This document shows, piece after piece, positions 1 through 5,525 of a stretch of DNA of 5,782 nucleotides. The first letter of the stretch is position 1. Every line of letters starts with the position of its first letter. The DNA lies in contig JAJZYE010000073.1 of the NCBI GenBank assembly GCA_021806055.1, positions 1-5,782 of the forward strand. Reading direction: 5' to 3'. Origin of the DNA: Actinomycetes bacterium. Lineage in GTDB: Bacteria; Actinomycetota; Acidimicrobiia; Acidimicrobiales; RAAP-2. Both the position numbers and the translations under genes were made by a program. The notes beneath the pieces are model-generated. The model did not search any database. It was given only the letters and a program-made list of their open reading frames with translations, and was not told the origin of the DNA.

Positions 1-167
1 GCACGAGCCGGACAGTGACGTGGTACGCGGGTCCCTGGCCGACGGTCGAACGGTGGTGGACGGTGGCGCGTCGTCGCGCGCACGTTCAGGTGGTTCTGGT
101 CACGGGTGAGGCGCTACTGCTCGCGGCCGAGTCGCGACGCTGGTGGCTCGTGGGGATCTACGACTGA
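1..167 (+). CDS. imuB: ImuB, Y-family DNA polymerase homologue of the mutasome (C-terminal end only)
   Basis: Only the last 54 codons are present, read from base 3 to the TGA at 165-167; the start is left of the window. The visible tail contains AGPWPTVERWW, then a basic RRRAHVQVV stretch, and ends RRWWLVGIYD. From memory, this is the typical extreme C-terminus of actinobacterial ImuB proteins (xGPWPVxERWW ... RWWVEAxYD). ImuB resembles Y-family polymerases but lacks their catalytic acidic residues. It acts as the adaptor that links DnaE2 and ImuA/ImuA' to the beta clamp during translesion synthesis on damaged DNA. The catalytic-like core and clamp-binding motif are outside the window, so loss of activity cannot be checked here. 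Its stop overlaps the dnaE2 start by one base, which supports the assignment. A DinB/Pol IV-type polymerase is the alternative, but this tail and the neighbour favour ImuB. Confidence 0.87.
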   Translation, partial: TSRTVTWYAGPWPTVERWWTVARRRAHVQVVLVTGEALLLAAESRRWWLVGIYD

Positions 168-3100
168 TGACGAGCTACGTCGAGCTGCACGCCCACTCCG
201 GGTTCAGTTTCCTCGATGGGGCGAGCGACCCCGAGGAGCTCGTGGTCGAGGCGAGCCGGCTCGGTCTCGCGGGACTGGCCCTCACCGACCACCACGGTTT
301 CTACGGCGTGGTGCGCTTCGCCGAGGCTGCCCGGGCCGTCGCCCTGCCCACCGTGTTCGGCAGCGAGATCACCCTCGAGGCCGACGACGACCGCGTGGGT
401 GTGCGCGACCCTTCGGGTCGTCACCTCGTGGTGCTGGCGCGCTCGCCCGAGGGGTACCGTCGCCTCTCTCGTCTCCTCGGCGAGGCCCATCTGGCTCGGG
501 GGGAGAAAGGAACGCCACGGGTCACCCTGGAGGATCTTGTGCGCCACGCGGGCGAGTGGCTCGTTCTGACGGGGTGCCGAAAGGGCCCTCTCACGCGGGC
601 CCTCCTCGCGCAGGGGCCGCGGGCGGCGGCCCGCGAGTTGGCGACGCTGGTCGAGGCGTTCGGTCGCGAGAACGTAGCGGTCGAGCTCTGGCACCACGGG
701 GAGCCCGACGACGCCGCGCGCAACGACGTCCTGGCCGAGCTGGGCGTCACTCACTTCGTCGACGTGGTGGCGACGGGCAACGTGCACTACGCCACACCCG
801 ACGCGTTCGCGCGTTCGCACGTGCTGTCGGCGATCCGCGCACGGCGCAGCCTCGACGAGATGGAGGGGTGGTTGAGCGCGTCGCCGCTGGCGCACCTGCG
901 CGGCGACGCCGAGCAGCGTCGCCACTTCGCGCGGTGGCCGGGGGTGGTGGACCGGGCGGGGGAGATCGGTCGCGACCTCGCGTTTGATCTGCGACTGGTG
1001 GCGCCGAACCTCCCGCGGTTCCCCACGCCGAACGGCGCGAGCGAGCAGGCCTACCTCGAGGAGCTGGTCGCCCGGGGGGCCGCGGCGCGCTACGGCTCGC
1101 GCGAGGGCGAGCGCGTCGCCGGCGCGTGGCGTCAGATCGACCACGAGTTGCGAGTCATCGCCGAGCTGGGCTTCGCCGGGTACTTCTTGACGGTGTGGGA
1201 CATCACCGAATTCTGTCGTCGCGAGAACATCTACTGTCAGGGCCGTGGCTCGGCCGCGAACTCCGCGGTGTGCTTCTCGCTGGGCATCACGAACGCCGAC
1301 GCGGTCGCGCTGAACCTCTTCTTCGAGCGCTTCCTCTCGCCCGCGCGTGACGGTCCCCCCGACATCGACGTCGACATCGAATCGGGTCGGCGCGAGGAGG
1401 TCATCCAGTACGTCTACGAGCGCTACGGCCGCCACAACGCCGCTCAGGTGGCGGCGGTGATCACCTACCGACCTCGCTCGGCGCATCGCGACGTGGCGCG
1501 CGCTTTCGGGTGGAGCGAGGACGAGATCGCCGCGGGCGGTCCGGCGATCGACGACGGCCGTGCCGCGCTGATCGACGCGGTGGCCACGGGACTGGTGGGA
1601 CGCCCGCGCCATCTGGGGATCCACTCGGCGGGTATGGTGCTCTGCGATCGTCCCGTGCTGGACGTCTGTCCGGTGGAGTGGGGGCGCACACCCGGGCGAA
1701 CGGTGCTGCAGTGGGACAAGGACGACTGTGCGGCGAGTGGACTGGTGAAGTTCGACCTGTTGGGGTTAGGCATGCTGGACGCTCTGCACCGCGCGGTGGA
1801 CGCGGTGGCGGTCTTTCACGGGGTGAGCGTGGACTTGGCGACGCTCCCCCAAGAGTCGGCGGTGTACGACCTGCTCAGCGAGGCGGACACGGTGGGGGTC
1901 TTCCAGGTCGAGTCACGTGCGCAGATGGCGACCCTGCCGCGGATGCGACCGCGCTGCTTCTACGACCTCGTGATCGAGGTGGCCCTGATCCGTCCCGGTC
2001 CCATCCAGGGCCGCGCCGTCAACCCCTATCTGCGCCGGCGGCGCGGCGAGGACCCCGTGACCTACTCCCACCCCCGGCTCGAGCCCATTCTGCGGCGCAC
2101 CCTGGGGGTGCCCCTGTTTCAGGAGCAGCTGATGGAGATGGCGGTGGCGGTCGCGGGATTCTCACCGACCGAGGCGGACGAGTTGCGCCAGGCCATGGCC
2201 GCCAAGCGCTCGGAGCTGCGCATGCTGCGCCTGAAGAGCCGTCTCTACGCCGGAATGGCGGCCAACGGCATCACGGGTGGGACGGCCGACCAGCTCTTCG
2301 ACGCGCTCGCGGCTTTCGCGAACTTTGGCTTCCCCGAGTCGCACGCGGTCTCCTTCGCGCACCTGGTGTACTGCTCGGCGTGGATCAAGCACCACTACCC
2401 GGCCGCATTCCTCGCCGCGCTGCTGAACGCTCAGCCCCTCGGGTTCTGGTCACCCCAGAGCCTGGTCGCTGACGCGCAGCGTCACGGCGTCGTGGTGCGC
2501 CGACCCGACGTGAACGCGTCGGGTGTGGGCGCGACTCTCGAGGGAGATCCCGCACGACCCGACGTGCGTTTGGGTCTGGCGTCGGTGCGCGCGGTGGGCG
2601 AGGAGCTCGCGTCGCGTCTGGTGGCGGGTGCTCCCTGGTCGGACGCGACGGACCTCGTCCGGCGCGGCGGGTGCCGCCAGCATCACCTCGAGGCCCTCGC
2701 CGTCGCGGGGGCGATGGACTGCTTCACGACGAATCGCCGGGCCAGCGTCTGGGTGGCCGGCGCGGCGGCGCAGGGCACCGCCGACCGTCTAGCGGGGGTC
2801 GTCACTGGTCTCGACGTCCCGAGGCTGCCGGCACCGCGCGAGCTCGAGCGCGTGGCCGACGACCTCTGGTCACTCGGGCTCACCCCCGACGCGACCGCGA
2901 TGGCGTTGGTGCGCGAGGCGTTGTCGCGGCGCGGTGTGGTGCGCGCGGCCACGCTCGCCGCGGTCGAGAGCGATCGGGTCACGGTGGCCGGCGTGGTCAC
3001 GCATCGTCAGCACCCCGAAACCGCTCGCGGGGCGGTGTTCCTCAATCTCGAGGACGAGACGGGACACGTGAACGTGATCTTCTCGCGCGGGGCGTGGGCT

Positions 3101-3244
3101 CGTTGGGAGTCGGTGGCTCGTCACGCCCCGGCACTGGTCGTGCGCGGCGCGCTGCAGCGTGGTCAGGGGACGGTGGCGCTCGCCGCCGAGTTCGTGGAGC
3201 CCCTCGCGCTGGGGGCCGCCGCACGCTCGCGGGACTGGCACTGA
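167..3244 (+). CDS. dnaE2: DnaE2, error-prone DNA polymerase III alpha-like subunit
   Basis: C-family polymerase of 1025 residues that performs mutagenic translesion synthesis with ImuB. It begins at once with the PHP domain (about 1-270): HAHSGFSFLDG at 8-18, LTDHHGFYG at 39-47, GSE at 65-67, GC at 136-137, VELWHH at 172-177, NVHYA at 205-209. The polymerase core follows. GRGSAANS (359-366) and PDIDVDI (398-404) supply catalytic D401 and D403, and KFDLLGLG (528-535) supplies the third, D530. RPGPIQG is at 609-615, PLFQEQLMEMA at 649-659 and FGFPESHAVSFAHLVY at 720-735. A helix-hairpin-helix-like stretch (827-852) and an OB-fold (about 938-1010, FLNLEDETGHVNVIF) follow, and the protein ends SRDWH, as DnaE2 proteins tend to. 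The OB-fold and ending, together with the imuB neighbour, separate it from replicative DnaE1. I chose ATG 167 because it overlaps the imuB stop; the only close upstream option, GTG 143, adds eight residues before the conserved start. The ribosome-binding signal is weak, so translation is probably coupled to imuB. SOS control is expected, but no LexA site is visible. Confidence 0.95.
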   Translation: MTSYVELHAHSGFSFLDGASDPEELVVEASRLGLAGLALTDHHGFYGVVRFAEAARAVALPTVFGSEITLEADDDRVGVRDPSGRHLVVLARSPEGYRRLSRLLGEAHLARGEKGTPRVTLEDLVRHAGEWLVLTGCRKGPLTRALLAQGPRAAARELATLVEAFGRENVAVELWHHGEPDDAARNDVLAELGVTHFVDVVATGNVHYATPDAFARSHVLSAIRARRSLDEMEGWLSASPLAHLRGDAEQRRHFARWPGVVDRAGEIGRDLAFDLRLVAPNLPRFPTPNGASEQAYLEELVARGAAARYGSREGERVAGAWRQIDHELRVIAELGFAGYFLTVWDITEFCRRENIYCQGRGSAANSAVCFSLGITNADAVALNLFFERFLSPARDGPPDIDVDIESGRREEVIQYVYERYGRHNAAQVAAVITYRPRSAHRDVARAFGWSEDEIAAGGPAIDDGRAALIDAVATGLVGRPRHLGIHSAGMVLCDRPVLDVCPVEWGRTPGRTVLQWDKDDCAASGLVKFDLLGLGMLDALHRAVDAVAVFHGVSVDLATLPQESAVYDLLSEADTVGVFQVESRAQMATLPRMRPRCFYDLVIEVALIRPGPIQGRAVNPYLRRRRGEDPVTYSHPRLEPILRRTLGVPLFQEQLMEMAVAVAGFSPTEADELRQAMAAKRSELRMLRLKSRLYAGMAANGITGGTADQLFDALAAFANFGFPESHAVSFAHLVYCSAWIKHHYPAAFLAALLNAQPLGFWSPQSLVADAQRHGVVVRRPDVNASGVGATLEGDPARPDVRLGLASVRAVGEELASRLVAGAPWSDATDLVRRGGCRQHHLEALAVAGAMDCFTTNRRASVWVAGAAAQGTADRLAGVVTGLDVPRLPAPRELERVADDLWSLGLTPDATAMALVREALSRRGVVRAATLAAVESDRVTVAGVVTHRQHPETARGAVFLNLEDETGHVNVIFSRGAWARWESVARHAPALVVRGALQRGQGTVALAAEFVEPLALGAAARSRDWH

Positions 3245-3247
3245 ACA

Positions 3248-3265
3248 CTCGGTCGCCGAGGCGAC
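3248..3265. terminator. Overlapping short inverted repeats between convergent genes, possible weak bidirectional terminator
   Basis: The 32-base gap between the dnaE2 stop and the nucleotidyltransferase stop holds two overlapping inverted repeats. One is CTCGG (3248-3252), a three-base loop, then CCGAG (3256-3260). The other is GTCGCC (3252-3257), two bases, then GGCGAC (3260-3265), which would realistically close as a five-pair stem with a four-base loop. They share bases and cannot form together. Neither is followed by a T-run on either strand, so this is not a classical intrinsic terminator. The convergent position is what makes a termination role plausible. In GC-rich DNA such short palindromes also arise by chance. 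Confidence 0.3.
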
Positions 3266-3276
3266 ATCTCGTCCGC

Positions 3277-4116
3277 CTACTCGATGAAGGCGGTCTCGGG
3301 ACGCTCGCCCAACTCGACCTGGAGGCGCACGTCCATCTGTACCAGCGCCAGGTCGTCGGCGTGGGTCACGCCGACGCACCGCGAGGACGTGGGCAAGACG
3401 TCGAAGCGCAGTGGGTAGTGGTGCAGGATCCGTCCGACGAACACGGGGAGCTGGATCTCACGGGCGGTGGTGAAGTCGTGGGTCTCGAAGACCTGGCGCA
3501 GCAGTGGCCACACGGTCGGCTGAAAGCCCCAGAGGTTCATCGACACCACCGACTGGGGGTCGAGGAAGACGGGGGAGAGGCCATCGTCGGCCACGAAGCC
3601 GTCGAGCCACGAGTGAACTTCGTGGCGTTCCACGATGTCCGTGAGGTGACCATTGACCACGTGGCAGATCCCTCGCGAGACCGGAAGGTCACCGACCAGG
3701 GCGTGATCCAGCTGGAAGCCGATCAGGCAGTTGGTCGTGCGCGTCGTGAGGTGGCGCGCGAGTAACTCGAAGGCGTCACGGCCGTAGAGGTCGTCGGCGT
3801 TGGAGATCGCGAAGGGCTCGTCGGGGTCGAGGAGGTGCTCGGCGGCGAGGGTGGCGTGCACCGTGCCCAGCGGCTCGTCCTGGACTGCGAACGAGACGCG
3901 CAGGTCGCGGGGCCAGTGCTCGCGCACGTGTTCACGGATGAGTGATCCGGTGTCGGGGTTCACCACCAGGACCAGATGATCGAAACCGGCGGCGATCGCG
4001 TCGGAGGCGATGAGGTCGATCACGCCCTCGCCGTGCACGCCGATGGGGGCCAATTGCTTGAGGCCACCGTAACGACGAGCCCGGCCCGCGGCGAGGATCA
4101 CCAGTGTCGTCGACAT
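3277..4116 (-). CDS. Sugar-nucleotidyltransferase-like protein (NTP_transferase fold)
   Basis: A 279-residue protein of the nucleotide-diphospho-sugar transferase fold. It is related to enzymes that join an NTP to a sugar phosphate, releasing pyrophosphate; its substrate is unknown. The N-terminal nucleotide-binding loop is LAAGRARRYGGLKQL (8-22), with R15 and K20 in the usual places. The metal-binding segment is ISNADDLYG (104-112), with D108 the likely metal aspartate. VSMNLWGFQP (191-200) is, from memory, a hallmark of a widespread uncharacterised family (RYGGLKQ ... NADDFYG ... SMNxWGF) of about 300 residues, so this copy is complete and slightly short. No membrane segment is apparent and it should be cytosolic. 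The ATG overlaps the fabH TGA by one base and has a Shine-Dalgarno sequence inside fabH, so it is probably the last gene of a three-gene operon. The reading frame stays open far upstream of the ATG, but that part lies antiparallel-free in the same-strand shadow of fabH and lacks family similarity. TAG stop at 3277-3279. Confidence 0.82.
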   Translation of the reverse strand: MSTTLVILAAGRARRYGGLKQLAPIGVHGEGVIDLIASDAIAAGFDHLVLVVNPDTGSLIREHVREHWPRDLRVSFAVQDEPLGTVHATLAAEHLLDPDEPFAISNADDLYGRDAFELLARHLTTRTTNCLIGFQLDHALVGDLPVSRGICHVVNGHLTDIVERHEVHSWLDGFVADDGLSPVFLDPQSVVSMNLWGFQPTVWPLLRQVFETHDFTTAREIQLPVFVGRILHHYPLRFDVLPTSSRCVGVTHADDLALVQMDVRLQVELGERPETAFIE

Positions 4117-5036
4117 CACGCCCACCTCATCACGGCCGACGCCCACGTCATCCCGGCACCGAAGCCGGTGAAGAGGGCGTACTCGCCTGCGATGACGCGA
4201 CCATTCGAGCGGGCGTCGTCGAAGGCGAGAGGGATCGAGGAGCTTGAGGTGTTGCCGTAGCGGTCGAGGACGACGACGGCGCGCTCCATGGGAATGCCGA
4301 GACGCTGGGTCGCGGCCTGGATGATGCGGATGTTCGCCTGGTGGGGCACCACGAGGGCGATCTGGTCGGCCGTGACCCCCGCGTCGGCGAGGGCCTGCTC
4401 CGCCGACTCGACGACGACGCGCACGGCCCGGCGGAAGACCTCCTTGCCGTCCATCTGGAAGTAGCCACCGTGCTCGCAGGTCAACAGGTCGGCCCACTCG
4501 CCGTTGGCCCCCAGGCGGAACGAGAGGATCTCGTTGACCGTCGGGTCGTGCTCGATCACTGCCGCCCCGGCGCCGTCAGCCAGCAGCACCGCCATGTTGC
4601 GGTCGCTCCAGTCCACCCAGCGCGAGAGGTTCTCGGACCCGATGACCAGGATGCGCGTGTTCCCCGTCTCCAGGAGGCCCTGGGCGGTGCGCAGTGCGTA
4701 CATGAAGCCGCTGCAGGCGCCGTTGACGTCCATCGCCGGACAGGTCAGGCCGAGCTCGGCCGCGATCATCGGTGCGGTAGCCGGAGTGAGCCGGTCGGGC
4801 GTGGTGGTCGCGAGCACCACGAAGTCGATATCAGCGGGCTCGACGCCGGCGTCGGCGAGCGCGCGGCGGCCCGCGAGCACGCCGAGGCTCTTGGCGGTTC
4901 CACCGATACGCCGCTCACGGATGCCGGTGCGCTCGGTGATCCAGGCGTCCGAGGTGTCGAGCGTGCGTGAGAGGTCGTCGTTGGTGACCACGTGGTCGGG
5001 CACGGCCGTGCCCCACCCTCTGAAGCGAACGCCCAT
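4116..5036 (-). CDS. fabH: Beta-ketoacyl-ACP synthase III (FabH)
   Basis: KAS III condenses an acyl-CoA with malonyl-ACP to start type II fatty-acid synthesis in the cytosol. The 306-residue protein has the full thiolase-fold Cys-His-Asn triad: C108 in NGACSGF, H232 in VVPHQANIRI and N262 in RYGNTSSSS. The N-terminal segment SDAWITERTGIRERR (29-43) carries W32 and R36, which in E. coli FabH help bind CoA. The acyl-binding region shows LLADGAGAAVIEHD (151-164). The C-terminus ends GFGAGMTWASAVMRW, typical of true FabH rather than polyketide or HMG-CoA synthases. Length is close to the usual 310-335. ATG 5036 has a good ribosome-binding site and begins with the expected FRGWGTAVPDHVVTN. No other fab gene (fabD, acpP, fabF) is in view, so it is either an orphan initiator or one of several copies. 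It lies 37 bases after the thioesterase gene and overlaps the nucleotidyltransferase start by one base. Confidence 0.93.
   Translation of the reverse strand: MGVRFRGWGTAVPDHVVTNDDLSRTLDTSDAWITERTGIRERRIGGTAKSLGVLAGRRALADAGVEPADIDFVVLATTTPDRLTPATAPMIAAELGLTCPAMDVNGACSGFMYALRTAQGLLETGNTRILVIGSENLSRWVDWSDRNMAVLLADGAGAAVIEHDPTVNEILSFRLGANGEWADLLTCEHGGYFQMDGKEVFRRAVRVVVESAEQALADAGVTADQIALVVPHQANIRIIQAATQRLGIPMERAVVVLDRYGNTSSSSIPLAFDDARSNGRVIAGEYALFTGFGAGMTWASAVMRWA
4122..4127 (-). promoter_or_regulatory. Ribosome binding site of the nucleotidyltransferase gene
   Basis: On the minus strand AGGTGG (within GAGGTGGG, 4121-4128) lies five bases before the ATG at 4116-4114. It sits inside the last codons of fabH (Arg-Trp-Ala-stop). 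With the TGATG overlap it fixes the start at 4116 and suggests that ribosomes finishing fabH reinitiate here. Confidence 0.65.
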
Positions 5037-5043
5037 TGGTCAG

Positions 5044-5050
5044 CCCTTTC
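5044..5050 (-). promoter_or_regulatory. Ribosome binding site of fabH
   Basis: Minus strand GAAAGGG lies seven bases before the fabH ATG at 5036-5034, a good match to the anti-Shine-Dalgarno pairing region. It supports 5036 as the start and contrasts with the thioesterase and aldolase genes, which show no such signal. Confidence 0.65.
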
Positions 5051-5070
5051 GTTGGCGTGTCCTGGGCCTC

Positions 5071-5076
5071 AGTCTA
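5071..5076 (-). promoter_or_regulatory. Possible -10 box of an internal fabH promoter
   Basis: Minus strand TAGACT fits the TANNNT -10 pattern and overlaps the thioesterase TAG stop. Transcription would start near 5064 and give a leader of about 28 bases that includes the fabH ribosome-binding site. No convincing TTGAC-type -35 lies 16-19 bases upstream, where the DNA is nearly all G and C. It may be chance, with fabH instead read from the thioesterase promoter. Confidence 0.22.
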
Positions 5077-5493
5077 GGGCACGGGTCGCGCGGGCGGGGC
5101 CTTCAGGACCTGAAGAGTGCATCGTGCGACGCTGATGAGCCGCTGGCGCTCATCGGTCAACTCGATACCCCATACGTGGACGCTGCGGCCCTTGCGAATA
5201 GGGGTGGCGGTGGCCCGCAGTGTTCCCGACGCCATCGAACGCAGGTGGGAGCAGTTGAGCTCGGTTCCCACCACGATCTGGTCGGCGTCCACCGAGAGTG
5301 CGCCGCCGAGGGAGGCCGCGCCCTCGGCGAGCAGGGCGGACACGCCGCCGTGCAGGATTCCGTAGGGCTGGTGGACCTTGGGACCGACCTCGACCTCGAG
5401 CACCACGCGCTCGGCACTCGCGTCGACGATGCGCACGCCGAGCAACTCGTGTACGCCGTGTCGCTGGTTGAGTTCGTCGAGGCCGTCGTCCAT
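5074..5493 (-). CDS. Hotdog-fold acyl-CoA thioesterase (PaaI/YdiI family, MenI-like active site)
   Basis: A 139-residue single-domain hotdog protein that should hydrolyse an acyl- or aroyl-CoA thioester in the cytosol. The signature HQPYGILHGGVSALLAEGAAS (41-61) places Q42, H48, G49 and catalytic E57 on the hotdog helix, followed by ELNCSHLRS (78-86) with H83. These residues match, at a constant offset of six, those I recall for E. coli YdiI/MenI (Q48, H54, E63, S67, H89). That points to the Glu-type 4-hydroxybenzoyl-CoA thioesterase/MenI branch rather than the Asp-type PaaI branch. The natural substrate is uncertain: dihydroxynaphthoyl-CoA (menaquinone pathway) if truly MenI, otherwise a general acyl-CoA. 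No men genes are in the window, so I give no symbol. It is the first gene of the leftward operon and is followed after 37 bases by fabH. There is no ribosome-binding site before ATG 5493; a -10-like box six bases upstream suggests a leaderless message. Confidence 0.87.
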   Translation of the reverse strand: MDDGLDELNQRHGVHELLGVRIVDASAERVVLEVEVGPKVHQPYGILHGGVSALLAEGAASLGGALSVDADQIVVGTELNCSHLRSMASGTLRATATPIRKGRSVHVWGIELTDERQRLISVARCTLQVLKAPPARPVP

Positions 5494-5499
5494 GGGCCC

Positions 5500-5505
5500 A
5501 GTGTA
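5500..5505 (-). promoter_or_regulatory. -10 box of a likely leaderless promoter for the thioesterase operon
   Basis: Minus strand TACACT matches TANNNT and is followed by six bases (GGGCCC) and then the ATG at 5493. Initiation at the usual 6-7 bases past the -10 would fall on or next to the A of the start codon. That agrees with the lack of a Shine-Dalgarno sequence. The -35 region at a 17-base spacing (5523-5528, CACGCC) is a poor match, as is common for actinobacterial leaderless promoters. Confidence 0.5.
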
Positions 5506-5513
5506 CGAGTCGG

Positions 5514-5519
5514 TAACCT
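5514..5519 (+). promoter_or_regulatory. -10 box of a likely leaderless promoter for the threonine aldolase gene
   Basis: Plus strand TAACCT matches TANNNT and lies six bases before the GTG at 5526, the same spacing as the divergent promoter on the other strand. No Shine-Dalgarno sequence precedes the GTG. An in-frame TAA at 5514-5516, inside this box, rules out any start further upstream. No good -35 is visible; at a 17-base spacing the site would overlap the thioesterase start codon. Confidence 0.45.
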
Positions 5520-5525
5520 CGTGGC

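Noticed and set aside
46..61. TCGAAC followed after four bases by GTGGAC, resembling an actinobacterial LexA/SOS box
   Set aside because: Only the first half-site matches; the second agrees at three of six positions. The bases also encode the conserved VERWW segment of ImuB, so coding constraint explains them.
143..166. GTG at 143 as an alternative dnaE2 start
   Set aside because: It would add eight residues (MARGDLRL) that are not part of the PHP start and overlap imuB by 25 bases. The ATG at 167 gives the usual TGATG junction.
106..987. Plus-strand open frame of 293 codons starting inside the imuB end
   Set aside because: It overlaps imuB and the PHP domain of DnaE2 in another frame and is dominated by Arg, Gly and Pro, as expected for a GC-rich shadow.
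158..1624. Long open frame (488 codons) on the minus strand opposite dnaE2
   Set aside because: It is the antisense shadow of a GC-rich gene: low complexity, rich in Arg, no recognisable family, while the plus strand has an unbroken DnaE2 match over the same bases.
2671..3765. Plus-strand open frame of 364 codons crossing the end of dnaE2
   Set aside because: It is out of frame with dnaE2 and then runs antisense through the nucleotidyltransferase gene. The composition is Arg/Gly-rich and shows no domain.
4117..4497. N-terminal extension of the nucleotidyltransferase frame up to 4497
   Set aside because: The upstream part lies in another frame of fabH and is Arg/Pro-rich without family similarity. 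The ATG at 4116 has a ribosome-binding site and starts exactly at the conserved N-terminus.
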